64,000 nt of DNA, taken from Trichormus sp. NMC-1 (GTDB lineage Bacteria; Cyanobacteriota; Cyanobacteriia; Cyanobacteriales; Nostocaceae). Each line of letters begins with the position of its first letter. The stretch's first letter is position 1. The translations under genes were made by a program, and so were the position numbers. Shown here one piece after another: positions 16,501-25,507 of the stretch. The notes beneath the pieces were generated by a model. It was not told where the DNA came from. It made no database searches and saw nothing but the letters and a program-made list of their open reading frames with translations. The stretch spans positions 105,693-169,692 of the forward strand of contig NZ_LZQD01000011.1 of NCBI RefSeq assembly GCF_001858025.1. The letters are read 5' to 3'.

Positions 16501-19500
16501 TTAAAATGACATTATATCTATCAATTCTTGAAACCAACATTTAGGCAAGATTGAAAGTAAAGCAGCGATAATCTTAGACTGCGATTTAATTGGCATTTTA
16601 TCTAAAAAACACTGCCAATCAACATCATCTAAATGTTTATCTATTGCAAACACTTTTTTAACTATTTCCTGATGAGATTTCGTCTCCAAATATTGCAGAT
16701 TAAAATCTATATCTGTCATTTCCAATTCCTCTTTTAAAACATCGCTTATATCATCCAAATTATTCCTTTTGCTACTATTACTATTTAATAGAAAAAGGAA
16801 TATTTTCAACCATTGTTTCCAACCTCCACCAAACTCAGTTGCTAACTTGGAAACATAACCCTGACTCATACCAGAAACTGCTGCTACAACTGGTTGAGTA
16901 ATTTTTTGTCCCTGCAACCAAAGTTCTTTAACTGCGGTTTGAATTTTCCACCAAGATTTCTCATCCTTACAACCAGCTTCAATCGTAATTTCTGCTGCTT
17001 GTATACATTTGACTTCATATTCTAAAAAGCTTAAATCGTAATCAGCACAGAAGTAAAAATAAAGTTCTGATTCTGGGCGATTATTTACTCTTAATCTGCC
17101 GATAGCTTGGATAATTTCAGATTGTGTAACCCAGTCAATAAAATTTTGTAACTCTTGATTTATTTCTGAGTGTTCTAACGAGTTATTATTACTGTTAGTA
17201 TTTATTTCCAAATCATCTAACTGATAGTCACTTTTGTTATGACTGGATTTTAAAGTTAGATATAATGTTTCTAAATGACCAATATTCTGATAGGGAATTC
17301 CAAAAGTCGCTAAAGCTATAATTTCCTGGAAATCGTTAGAACCACGACTATCTCTAAACCAACCACCATCTTTATTTTCACAGCATTTTACAAAGTCAAT
17401 AAATTTGATGTTACTGTGACGAGATAATAATTCTTGTCGCAATAAGCTGACTCTTTCTTGACAGTAGGAAGAACGATTTTTAGAAACTTGTCCTAATCCG
17501 CTGATTTGGATAATTTGTAAATTGTTGGTTTTAGTTATTTCTTGCTCTACAGTTAAAATTTCTTGTGGGTTAATATCAAACCACCAAGCTATGTACTCAG
17601 GTTTGGTGGTAGCGTCTAAGTAAACATTCCATTTTGTTGATTGACTAATCGCACTATGACGGGAGTTACGAGTTGTAATATTTAGCTTTCCATATTCAAT
17701 GCGAATTGTACCAGGAATCTGTTTACCCCAAACTTGTAAAAACGGTATAAACCAGTTAACTATTATCTCTACTTGAATTTTCTCCACTAATTCAGAGATG
17801 GGATTACCAAACTGTTTTCGCATCTTCTTTGGTAAATCACTTAAATCTATTCCATACTTGCTGGTGGAGTTAAAGATTGGTAATAAATCTGGTTGTAAAA
17901 CTTCTATCGCTTTTGTGATAATTGCATCTAAATTTTCCGGTGGTTTACCCAACATTCTTCGGACATCAGCATCATTCCAACCGTAGTAAGGTTGTTGAAT
18001 ATCTCCTGTTATACATTGTCTTAAAACTGCCCACATTGCTTGTAATTGCAGACTGATTTCAGGAGAATTAGTCATTAACTCTGCTATTACTCGGTCAATG
18101 TCCCGTAAATTGGCAGTGATAGTATTAACTGGTTGTACTGTTTGCATAACTTCATCCCAGAAAATACCGCTAGTTGACCAGTCGAAATCTTCTGGTTGGG
18201 GTGCGCTATCAGGATGACAACGAATGCGATCGCTCTTGAAAGTCTCTTTTCTCAGATACCGATGTCCAAAACCTGCTCCAGCAACACCACGACAAGCTTC
18301 TAGTAAGTGACAAGTAGCGCAAATAGGATTTTCTGCACCTTCAATAGATTCTAAATTCTTGCTACGTAAAACATTAAAAATTTGACTACGATGACAATTA
18401 CCTTTTGTATCTGGTGTTTCTCCCTGTTTAGGCCATCTTAGGTAACGTTTACCGTTTGGGGTAGTATCCCAAACCATACCTGAATTACGTACATCCAGAT
18501 ATTCATAATTGCGCTCAATGGTTTCTGTACTGACATTGCGAGCATGACTGGTAAAATACCATAACTTTTCTACTCCCAATGCTTTTGGTAAAGCTGTTCC
18601 TGCATCATGGCTTTTAAATGTACCAGTGGGACTTTTATCTAAAATGTGTTTCCAACCGGCTGCAATAGCTTCAGCGTACACTTGCAAACGCTGGCCTTTT
18701 TTGAAGATGATTTTCGGTGGTTGTTTTAAAGTGCCGTATTTGGGGAACTTTCCAGGTTTGTACTCAATCACCTTGCATGGTGCAATGGGTGAGGATAAAC
18801 TTTGCCCATCTTCCGAAAACAGTTGTTTATTATCAGGTTGTGATATTGGGTTCGATTGATTTTTGATAACTCCCTCATGGGAAAGTAGCTGTCTTTCCTC
18901 TTGTGGTATTAAGTCTGGTTGATTCTTGATAACTTCCCCATCTGTGGAAAGTTCTGTTTTTCCATCTTCCCTATATTCTGTTCCCCTATTTGTGGTTCTG
19001 CTAAAACCATCATGATCAACATTTAACCGACCGGATGAGACAGAAAAATCACCCTTGACAACACCATCACCTTGTGAAACTGCGTCAAACCTCTCAACCT
19101 TATCTTTTTTCTCTCCGTGTTCTCTGTGTCTCTGTGGTTCGTTTAACCCACCGAATACTCCCGAATTTTGTTGACCAAAACCTTTCTTGGGACGATAACG
19201 CTCCATCATTCGCCCAAACCACAGCTTGAGTTTGTAGAGCATTCCCCATTCTCGGTCTATTTGAGCTAGGGATTTTTGTACTTGTTCTGAACATCCAGCA
19301 AAAAACTCTTCTGGTGTTATGGTTGCGCTGACCGTTTGCGGAGCGTTTTCAAGAGAAAGCATCGTTTCATTATGCCAACTCACCACCACCTGATATCCAC
19401 CTTTACGGCAGTATTCAACGCCTTTTGCATATTGGTGAATTAAATCTATGTTGTCTGTAGAGTTGGTAGCGGGTTTTAGGGTAATCAACTTATCCTGCAC

Positions 19501-20610
19501 CAACTGGAATGAACCTTGTTTGAGTAGTTTTCTGATTTGCTGATGGATATGATGGCGATTCAGGTAAGCAGCAGTGCTAATTAGTTTAATCTCATCTTGC
19601 CGACCTACGGCCAGTAATTCGTCAATGTCTAATTGCTCTTTGGTTTCCAGTTGTCCCCAGTCACCCACAGATAGAGAATATCTCCATTTACGGCACTGTT
19701 GCAGAGTATCTTCATTAGCTTGAGCAATGTGGGGATTGAGTATTGCACCAGCATCAGGCATCAGCCGAATTTCTTGGGGACGCAACCGCTTGAGGTAATC
19801 TTTGAGGGTTTGTTGACCATAGCGTGCGGCAACTGCTGTACCAATGACGGCAATATCAGTTTGCCCAGAACGCCACAAAAACACGGCGGTGAGTAGAGAT
19901 TTGAGTGCGCCTTCGCAGAGAATTACTACTTTCACCTTTTTGGCGTTTGGATGTTTCCAGCAAAACAAAGGTAGTTCGCCATTTGGTAATTGGGGTCCGC
20001 TTCCTCCTTGGTAGGAACTACTCAACCAAATGTATTTGGGTTGAGTTCGTAGGGTGGCAATTTGAAAGCCTGTGATTTGAAAATTGGGGTCAAGGGCTGC
20101 GATCGCAATTCCTTCTCTCCCCAATAGTTTACCTTCAGGTGAAATACCTGTAAGAGCCGACGTTACACCCGCAGGGGAATAAGCTCCAGGTTCCCAGCTT
20201 CTCACCCAGCCTAAGTCTTTGAGCCAGTTAATCTCTTGAGTAGTCAACTGTCGTTGTTCTTGGAGATGGGAGAAATGTTGAGTACCCAAACTACTCACTG
20301 TGGAGTTTAAAAGTAATCGGTTTTGGCGATCGCGCTCCTCAATACTCAACACTTTGTTTGTTTGTCTACTGTCAGCCCGTTTCTGAGGCGAATACAGAGG
20401 CTTATCCTGGTTTTGGGCATTTTGGTCATCTAGAACAAATAAACCGCCCATATCGTTACGTAGGGGCTTGATAAAGCGATAACCAACCGGGGTATCATGT
20501 TGGCTGAAACTCCGTAGGCACTCAATTAGATTATCTGGGCGAATAGCGCAACCGTGATGGTTGCCACAGACAGGACAAGGATTGCGTTTGTTGGTGTATT
20601 GACGTTTCAT
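16501..20610 (-). CDS. cyRepA1: Plasmid replication initiator, CyRepA1-like primase-helicase
   Basis: The protein opens with a zinc ribbon (C12, C15, C21, C31), followed near residues 225-345 by a DUF3854/TOPRIM-like primase region (VVILCEGALKS). A helicase-like module follows: P-loop-like SPTGTFKSH (about 660-668), a D-E box (IFWDEVM), and a motif VI-like QAIGRLR near residue 1168. A helix-turn-helix-like segment (VAAVSGMSQGYVSKLA) is near the C-terminus. This order fits the CyRepA1 replication proteins of large cyanobacterial plasmids. An iteron region lies directly upstream (20791-21143), as expected for its binding site. Two oddities are that the P-loop has F665 where glycine is usual (GTFKS), and that residues around 495 are coded by a dispersed repeat (NEPQRHREHGEKK). 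CyRepA2 is the alternative. Confidence 0.8.
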   Translation of the reverse strand: MKRQYTNKRNPCPVCGNHHGCAIRPDNLIECLRSFSQHDTPVGYRFIKPLRNDMGGLFVLDDQNAQNQDKPLYSPQKRADSRQTNKVLSIEERDRQNRLLLNSTVSSLGTQHFSHLQEQRQLTTQEINWLKDLGWVRSWEPGAYSPAGVTSALTGISPEGKLLGREGIAIAALDPNFQITGFQIATLRTQPKYIWLSSSYQGGSGPQLPNGELPLFCWKHPNAKKVKVVILCEGALKSLLTAVFLWRSGQTDIAVIGTAVAARYGQQTLKDYLKRLRPQEIRLMPDAGAILNPHIAQANEDTLQQCRKWRYSLSVGDWGQLETKEQLDIDELLAVGRQDEIKLISTAAYLNRHHIHQQIRKLLKQGSFQLVQDKLITLKPATNSTDNIDLIHQYAKGVEYCRKGGYQVVVSWHNETMLSLENAPQTVSATITPEEFFAGCSEQVQKSLAQIDREWGMLYKLKLWFGRMMERYRPKKGFGQQNSGVFGGLNEPQRHREHGEKKDKVERFDAVSQGDGVVKGDFSVSSGRLNVDHDGFSRTTNRGTEYREDGKTELSTDGEVIKNQPDLIPQEERQLLSHEGVIKNQSNPISQPDNKQLFSEDGQSLSSPIAPCKVIEYKPGKFPKYGTLKQPPKIIFKKGQRLQVYAEAIAAGWKHILDKSPTGTFKSHDAGTALPKALGVEKLWYFTSHARNVSTETIERNYEYLDVRNSGMVWDTTPNGKRYLRWPKQGETPDTKGNCHRSQIFNVLRSKNLESIEGAENPICATCHLLEACRGVAGAGFGHRYLRKETFKSDRIRCHPDSAPQPEDFDWSTSGIFWDEVMQTVQPVNTITANLRDIDRVIAELMTNSPEISLQLQAMWAVLRQCITGDIQQPYYGWNDADVRRMLGKPPENLDAIITKAIEVLQPDLLPIFNSTSKYGIDLSDLPKKMRKQFGNPISELVEKIQVEIIVNWFIPFLQVWGKQIPGTIRIEYGKLNITTRNSRHSAISQSTKWNVYLDATTKPEYIAWWFDINPQEILTVEQEITKTNNLQIIQISGLGQVSKNRSSYCQERVSLLRQELLSRHSNIKFIDFVKCCENKDGGWFRDSRGSNDFQEIIALATFGIPYQNIGHLETLYLTLKSSHNKSDYQLDDLEINTNSNNNSLEHSEINQELQNFIDWVTQSEIIQAIGRLRVNNRPESELYFYFCADYDLSFLEYEVKCIQAAEITIEAGCKDEKSWWKIQTAVKELWLQGQKITQPVVAAVSGMSQGYVSKLATEFGGGWKQWLKIFLFLLNSNSSKRNNLDDISDVLKEELEMTDIDFNLQYLETKSHQEIVKKVFAIDKHLDDVDWQCFLDKMPIKSQSKIIAALLSILPKCWFQELIDIMSF
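19105..19145. repeat. Dispersed cyanobacterial repeat inside the rep coding region
   Basis: The stretch reads TCTCCGTGTTCTCTGTGTC then TCTGTGGTTCGTT, a sequence motif I recall as highly repeated in filamentous cyanobacteria. A related copy is in intergenic DNA at 54917-54940. In the rep frame it codes for NEPQRHREHGEK, inside a linker of low conservation. Confidence 0.55.
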
Positions 20611-21406
20611 GGCAGCGCACTCAAAACCAGGTGAGTAGTCCCCGCAGGGCTGGAATAGATGTTCTAACTAGCATACAACCCGGTTTTGAGTAGTTTTTTT
20701 TCCGCCTTATCTATATAATGTGCAAGTTTTAGGTGATTTGGGTAGTTAGGGGGTTAAAGCTTTATTGGATAAGGGTTTCATAAAAATCAATTATCACAAG
20801 GGGGGGAGTTAATTATCACAACGGGGGGAGATAATGAGTAGTCGAAAATTGCCCTTTTATATTGTCAATAAGGGTGAGTAGTTTTTATCTTTGAACGTAA
20901 TATCAATATTTGTGAGCTTTAATATTGTCAATAAGCTGGATGTTTATCACAAGTGGGGGGATTTAGCGATCGCTCCTTATGGTGCTGTTGGTGATAGTTC
21001 CTTGAGGGGGAGATATTGAGTAGTGAAAAATTGCTCCTTATTTATTCTCAATAAGGGTGAGTAGTTATTATTCTTGAACGTAATATCAGGGTTTAAGGCT
21101 TTTGGATTGTCAATAAGTGAGATGTTTATTACAAGTGGGGGATGTGGTGAGTGTTTTGGGGATGATGGGGTAGATCATTTACCATTGGTCATCGCTACTC
21201 TTATTGACAGTGATCGCATAAACTTTTACAAAATGATTTTAGTTTTATCTCGTGTAGAGGCGCAAAAAGGACAAAAAATATAAATTTTACGGTTTATTGT
21301 TCATGAAATGCTAAATTAATGTCATGAATTTTCAATCTATTTTTCACGTTCTGAAATTATTTTTTATAAAATATATGTACTACGATTATGTTTCTCAAGG
21401 GTAACT
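20611..21406. other. Replication origin region, no gene
   Basis: Nearly 800 bases separate the divergent rep gene and the Panacea gene. The central 350 bases are built of iterons and a longer imperfect duplication, listed separately. One 69-codon frame at 21074-21283 crosses the iterons and is not credible. Confidence 0.6.
20791..21143. repeat. Iteron array, probable origin of replication
   Basis: Four copies of a G-rich iteron are present: TTATCACAAGGGGGGGAG at 20791, TTATCACAACGGGGGGAG at 20813, TTATCACAAGTGGGGGGAT at 20944 and TTATTACAAGTGGGGGAT at 21126. A second iteron, ATTGTCAATAAG, occurs at 20861, 20924, 21044 (ATTCTCAATAAG) and 21106, with an inverted copy ending the set at 21200-21209. 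On a larger scale 20823-20961 and 21006-21143 are an imperfect ~138-bp direct duplication with 183-bp spacing. Iterons upstream of a Rep gene are the classical layout of a Rep-controlled origin, with the same sites often repressing rep. Confidence 0.75.
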
Positions 21407-21964
21407 ATGACTATCCAGTTTCGGTTTCACCCAGAAAAAGCTGTAGAAGCAGCAGCTATACTTTTAAAGCTGCATGGTAAGCCTATCAAGTATTTAGCTT
21501 TACTAAAAATGCTGTATATAGCTGACCGTATTGCATTACAACGCATTGAGCAGCCAATTACAGGTGATCATTATGTATCAATGAAATATGGTCCTGTCCT
21601 TAGTGGTGTTTATGATCTAATTAAGGGTCAACCTGTTGATGATGCTTTACCTCTTTGGTCTGAGTATATTTCTCCTCGCAATACAAATTTTGTTGAGTTG
21701 ATAAAAGACCCAGGAGATGATGAGATGTGTGAAGAAGAGGAAGAGATTCTTCAAGAGGTATATCAAACTTTTGGACATCTTGACCCATTTCATGTTGCTG
21801 AATGGACTCATGATTTACCAGAATGGAAAGGTTCTCATAATTATTCTATTCCCATTTCAGTAGAAGAAATTCTTAGAAAAGTTGGTAAAAGTGAGGAAGA
21901 AATAGAAGAGATTAGACAAATAGCAGTTCGGGAAGCATATTTAGATGAGGTGCTAAATGGGTAG
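21407..21964 (+). CDS. Panacea-domain (SocA-like) antitoxin
   Basis: The N-terminal 90 residues (KAVEAAAILLKLHGKPIKYL, then LLKMLYIADR and MKYGPVLSGVYD) match the Panacea/DUF4065 fold, a domain found in antitoxins paired with very different toxins. The 185-residue length is typical. Its stop overlaps the next gene's start by eight bases, indicating translational coupling. The pair sits directly beside the origin, where addiction modules commonly stabilise plasmids. Function as antitoxin is inferred from family and pairing. Confidence 0.78.
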   Translation: MTIQFRFHPEKAVEAAAILLKLHGKPIKYLALLKMLYIADRIALQRIEQPITGDHYVSMKYGPVLSGVYDLIKGQPVDDALPLWSEYISPRNTNFVELIKDPGDDEMCEEEEEILQEVYQTFGHLDPFHVAEWTHDLPEWKGSHNYSIPISVEEILRKVGKSEEEIEEIRQIAVREAYLDEVLNG

Positions 21965-22349
21965 CATTATCATTAATTTGGGAGATGTATTTTTGATAGA
22001 TACACCTCCTAAAGACAAGCATTTTTATGTTGTAATTGCAAAAACTTCTGGTGACAAATATTTATTTGTTAATTTAACTGACAAGAAAAATATAACTGAT
22101 CATTCGTGTGTCCTAGTACCTAACCCAAGCTTACCAAATTTTATAGTCAAAGAATCTGTTATAGCTTATAATTTTGCTCGTGAATGGAATGCAACTGAGC
22201 TTAGTCAATGGATAACTTCTGGTAGTCCTATTCCTAAAAGTTCTTTTTCACCAGATGTTTTGTTACAAATTCAGCAAGGAGGATTAATTTCCAGGCGGTT
22301 GGCAAAAAAATATAAAACTATACTGCAAAAACTTCTGGGTATTCTTTAA
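21957..22349 (+). CDS. Probable toxin partner of the Panacea antitoxin (small beta-barrel, PemK-like in shape)
   Basis: This 130-residue protein overlaps the Panacea gene by eight bases. Its first 80 residues are beta-rich (GDVFLIDTPPKDKHFYVVIAK), reading like the start of an SH3-like PemK/MazF barrel, although I do not see a convincing MazF active-site set. The C-terminus is basic. Toxin identity is inferred from the operon position. Its 3' end converges with the retron effector gene only 25 bases away. Confidence 0.55.
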   Translation: MGSIIINLGDVFLIDTPPKDKHFYVVIAKTSGDKYLFVNLTDKKNITDHSCVLVPNPSLPNFIVKESVIAYNFAREWNATELSQWITSGSPIPKSSFSPDVLLQIQQGGLISRRLAKKYKTILQKLLGIL

Positions 22350-22374
22350 ATTGAATTATATTGAATTATTTAGT

Positions 22375-23286
22375 TTAATTAGAAATTTTATTGAGTCTAT
22401 CATAGACTTCTTTTACAAACCAATACACTACTTCTTTTATTTTAGTATAATCCTTAGAATTGTATAATTTTTTAGCAGAATCTTTCAATGCATCTATTTG
22501 TGAAGGGAGATTTGGACTACCATGAGCATCTAAATTTCTTAAATTATGAATATTTTTAATTAAGTAGAATTTTTCCCTAAGATGTGAACTATTCATAAAA
22601 TTTGGTTTCAAAATTTCAAAAAATATCTCCACAGAGGTATTAAAATTACGTCTACGAATTTCTTCGATATATTCCCAAGATATATATTTGTCATCTACAG
22701 GTTTAAAATGTTTCGATTCTATATTACTATTATTTAGGTTTAGAAAAATTTCTGTAATTTCCCATCCCTTGTTACTATAAAAAGTTTTTACTCGCTGATA
22801 AGCTTCTAAAAATGTTTTATTATTTTCATTAAGACATTTATATTCTACGTCAAAAATAACTTCTATGGCAGATTCTAAAGTTTTATTAGCAGATAAACAA
22901 AAATTTTCAATATTTTCTTTATGTCTGCACTCTGCCATAGACTTATTATGTTTTTCTAAATCTTTTAAAAATAATGGATATTTAGCAGGGTCAATATATG
23001 AATAATCAATATAATATTCACGTGGTATTTCTTTTTTAGGTTTTTGTAAACTGTCTTGATGATTGTTTTCTAAATCAGTCTCAAGTATTTTATGGCTTAA
23101 AGATGGTTGACTGGATGAATTAGTAATTTGCTTAGATATTTGCTCAAAGCTAATACATAAATTCTCACTTAATGAATTAAACTGTTGACTAATATCGTTA
23201 GATAATTTATCAATACTGATTTTTAGTTCTTGAACTTCTTGTTTTAAATCGTGTTCCATATCATATTTAGTCATTGTATATTTCAA
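22375..23286 (-). CDS. Retron-associated effector with coiled coil and HEPN-like C-terminus
   Basis: This 303-residue protein starts seven bases after the reverse transcriptase stop, so the two are co-transcribed. Residues 10-58 form a predicted coiled coil (LKQEVQELKISIDKLSNDIS). The C-terminal half is helical and contains R250-N-L-D-A-H255, a fit to the R-x4-6-H catalytic motif of HEPN ribonucleases, followed by helices to the end. In retron systems the gene next to the RT is the toxic effector held inactive by the RT-msDNA complex; an RNase effector is plausible. The HEPN call rests on one motif plus helical context. Confidence 0.55.
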   Translation of the reverse strand: MKYTMTKYDMEHDLKQEVQELKISIDKLSNDISQQFNSLSENLCISFEQISKQITNSSSQPSLSHKILETDLENNHQDSLQKPKKEIPREYYIDYSYIDPAKYPLFLKDLEKHNKSMAECRHKENIENFCLSANKTLESAIEVIFDVEYKCLNENNKTFLEAYQRVKTFYSNKGWEITEIFLNLNNSNIESKHFKPVDDKYISWEYIEEIRRRNFNTSVEIFFEILKPNFMNSSHLREKFYLIKNIHNLRNLDAHGSPNLPSQIDALKDSAKKLYNSKDYTKIKEVVYWFVKEVYDRLNKISN

Positions 23287-23293
23287 ATTCTAG

Positions 23294-24427
23294 TTAAACC
23301 GATTTAATTAATTGCTGATAAATATTAAAGTATTTTTGATATACAGGGTCATTTTTACCCTTAACCATACCAAGAAACTCTATCTTTCCTCGAATAACTT
23401 TCTTAAATTTTAGTTGGTCTTTTTTGCCCTCAACTATACCTAAAAATTCTATCTTTTCTCGAATAACTGGCTTGAACTCTAGTTTTTCATTGTTTATTAA
23501 TCTACTTTTAGATTCATATTTTATTGAATACTCTTTTGCAGCAGCTTCGAGTCCAAACTTAGACCAAGCGTGAAGCATAGCACGAATTTGACGAACATAG
23601 TTACGGTCAACATTAGGAAAAACATTAGTTGTTAAACCCGTAACTTCTTGATGATTTCCCCTCGTTTGTAATCTAACTTTATTATCATTTAATTCAAATC
23701 CATTTTGTTTAATAATCTTGAATAGAGTATCGCCAATAATTAATTTCTCTTGATCTTCTTCGTTAACTATATATGCCAAATCTTTAGATAATTTAGACAA
23801 GCTTGTCGAAAAAGTAATATCATCTGCATATCTTGTATAAGTAGCTTTACACTCTTTAGCTAATCTTTGTAATTGACCATCCATCTTGGCACAAATCATA
23901 TTAGTAATAATTGGTGAAGTTGGTGCGCCTTGAGGTAACTCATGATTATAACAACAAATTTGTGCTAAAACTGTTGCCACATCTGGATGTAAGCCATAAG
24001 GAGTAGCCATGAACATACCCCTGACTCGACCAAAATTAACTGAAGGAAAAAAATCTTTTAAATCAATGTTGAGAACATAGCGTTTTTTTACATGATTTTG
24101 AGCATTAGTTACAACATTTCTACTGCTTACGAAACCATGCACTGATGGCTTTGTTTCGTATACAGCTTGTAAAACTTGATTAAGTTTCCTTTGAATAATT
24201 TTAAGTGCTGTTATCGGGGTTGATATTTGACGAATACCACCAGATTTTTTAGGAATATCGAATATTTTATAACGCTTTTCAGGCTTAACAACATATATGT
24301 GATAAATCAGATTAGAATAACAAACTTCTAAAAGGTCAGCTATATCCGTTGGTTTTTTGAGAGAGTAAAATTTCTCTTTTAAGGCTTCGGGAGTTTCTGT
24401 TAAAAATAACTTGGAGTTTTTTTGCAC
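23294..24427 (-). CDS. ret: Retron reverse transcriptase
   Basis: All retron RT hallmarks are visible: N108-A-x-x-H112 in region X, the YADD active site at 200-203, and V262-T-G264 in region Y. The fingers/palm motif NIDLKDFFPS is at about 120-129. Retron RTs prime on the msr RNA and copy the msd to branched msDNA. The start is a GTG at 24427-24425. The msr-msd RNA lies immediately upstream on the same strand. The C-terminus carries a tandem duplication: the ~21-residue unit F-K-x-V-I-R-x-K-I-E-F-L-G-x-V-x-G-K-x-D occurs twice (about 322-362), which extends the usual thumb end. Confidence 0.9.
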   Translation of the reverse strand: MQKNSKLFLTETPEALKEKFYSLKKPTDIADLLEVCYSNLIYHIYVVKPEKRYKIFDIPKKSGGIRQISTPITALKIIQRKLNQVLQAVYETKPSVHGFVSSRNVVTNAQNHVKKRYVLNIDLKDFFPSVNFGRVRGMFMATPYGLHPDVATVLAQICCYNHELPQGAPTSPIITNMICAKMDGQLQRLAKECKATYTRYADDITFSTSLSKLSKDLAYIVNEEDQEKLIIGDTLFKIIKQNGFELNDNKVRLQTRGNHQEVTGLTTNVFPNVDRNYVRQIRAMLHAWSKFGLEAAAKEYSIKYESKSRLINNEKLEFKPVIREKIEFLGIVEGKKDQLKFKKVIRGKIEFLGMVKGKNDPVYQKYFNIYQQLIKSV

Positions 24428-24455
24428 TTTGTCTTGAATAGATAGTTAAAAAAAT

Positions 24456-24582
24456 ATCACTTGCAGGTGTATTCTCGCTTAATCGAAGAAGGAAAAAGAA
24501 TTAAACACTAGGTTAAAGCTAACCGTTCAATACACCGTCGCAGGATCAACAACGGAAATCAATACTTATTCCTGCAAGTGAT
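24456..24582 (-). ncRNA. Retron msr-msd RNA
   Basis: On the minus strand the RNA is bounded by the a1/a2 inverted repeat: ATCACTTGCAGG (24582-24571) and CCTGCAAGTGAT (24467-24456), a perfect 12-bp pair. After a1 a small msr stem forms between GCAGGA and TCCTGC. The msd is a long hairpin closed by GGTGTATT (24536-24529) and AATACACC (24473-24466), with an inner GGTTA-GCTT-TAACC loop. It ends 28 bases before the RT start, the standard retron order. A TATAAT hexamer on the minus strand at 24645-24640 could be its -10 box. The branching guanosine cannot be assigned with certainty. Confidence 0.8.
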
Positions 24583-24763
24583 TTATATAACTAGCATTTT
24601 AAACTGCCTTGAATGGGCGATTTAAAACAACCTAAGTTTATTATACAGGTAAACATAAGTTATTTAGCTTAAATTACATAATTATTGTGTTTTTTCTAAA
24701 ATTATTGATCTGTCATTACCAAAGAACGAGCGTTTGGAACGCAGTACCAGAAAAGGTCAAATT

Positions 24764-25363
24764 TCAACCCAATACACCTTGACACAAAATACCTAAAATC
24801 TTGTTTAATTCCTTAATATAATAATTATTCAAATCAATAAATATATCAGTCCCTTCCAACTTCAAGAACTTCCATATATCTCCTGTTGTCACAGCCCCAT
24901 AAATAGTTTTAATTTCATTACCTTCCTGTTCATTAAACAATTGTGCTGCTAACATTGCTGCTGCACATTGACCCAAACCACCTTTAATATTTTCATTTTT
25001 AGCTTCTACAATAATTAGCACAGGAGCATTAATTGTTAACTGTTCTCTAGAACGACTGATAACAAAATCACAATAACCATTTAAACCTTTCTCAACATCA
25101 ACATTAAAATCTGTACCAGAAAATAAACTAATTTGATAATTAGCTTTACGCCTTACTTCTAATAAAATTGGCGTAATAATCATTTCTGAGCGTGCTTTTT
25201 TCGTATTTATTGCTAACGCGAGTTCCGTAGTTTCTTCCAAAGTGCTGGTTAACTTTTCACTGAGTTCTATAGGTTCTACAGCAGCAAATAAATCAATTTC
25301 TTCCTTAATTATAATATGAAAATTATTCCTAAACTTAGTTAAGCTAAAATCGCTATAAGCCAT
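24764..25363 (-). CDS. PD-(D/E)xK restriction-fold protein
   Basis: Residues about 90-125 read N-G-Y-C-D-F-V-I-S, then V-L-I-I-V-E-A-K-N-E-N, the D ... E-x-K arrangement of a PD-(D/E)xK nuclease core, followed by a G-x-G-Q-x-x-A-A-M helix. Small proteins of this kind are common in cyanobacteria and mostly uncharacterised. It lies upstream of the retron RNA on the same strand with a 120-base gap holding a possible promoter, so it is probably independent of the retron. Whether it cuts DNA, and with which partner, is unknown. Confidence 0.6.
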   Translation of the reverse strand: MAYSDFSLTKFRNNFHIIIKEEIDLFAAVEPIELSEKLTSTLEETTELALAINTKKARSEMIITPILLEVRRKANYQISLFSGTDFNVDVEKGLNGYCDFVISRSREQLTINAPVLIIVEAKNENIKGGLGQCAAAMLAAQLFNEQEGNEIKTIYGAVTTGDIWKFLKLEGTDIFIDLNNYYIKELNKILGILCQGVLG

Positions 25364-25398
25364 TGCTATTACCTCATGATTTTCAATAGCTTATCCAA

Positions 25399-25450
25399 AA
25401 TTTAAAACCTCTTTAATTATAGCAGTATACTTTTCAGGAATAGGTGCATC
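25399..25450. repeat. 52-bp direct repeat, left copy (remnant of HTH gene 3' end)
   Basis: This is identical to 26322-26373 except for one base (25408). The right copy is the 3' end of the 532-residue HTH gene on the minus strand, so the left copy is a detached fragment of that coding end. Confidence 0.9.
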
Positions 25451-25507
25451 CGAGTATTAAAAGCGATGAATTGTGAATCTTGAAATAAATTTTAGGTTCA
25501 AAGCTAA

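Noticed and set aside
20791..21143. CRISPR array
   Set aside because: The repeats are few, unequal in spacing and differ among themselves; they fit iterons beside a rep gene.
21074..21283. 69-codon plus-strand frame
   Set aside because: It runs across the iterons of the origin, has no ribosome site and is explained by repeat DNA.
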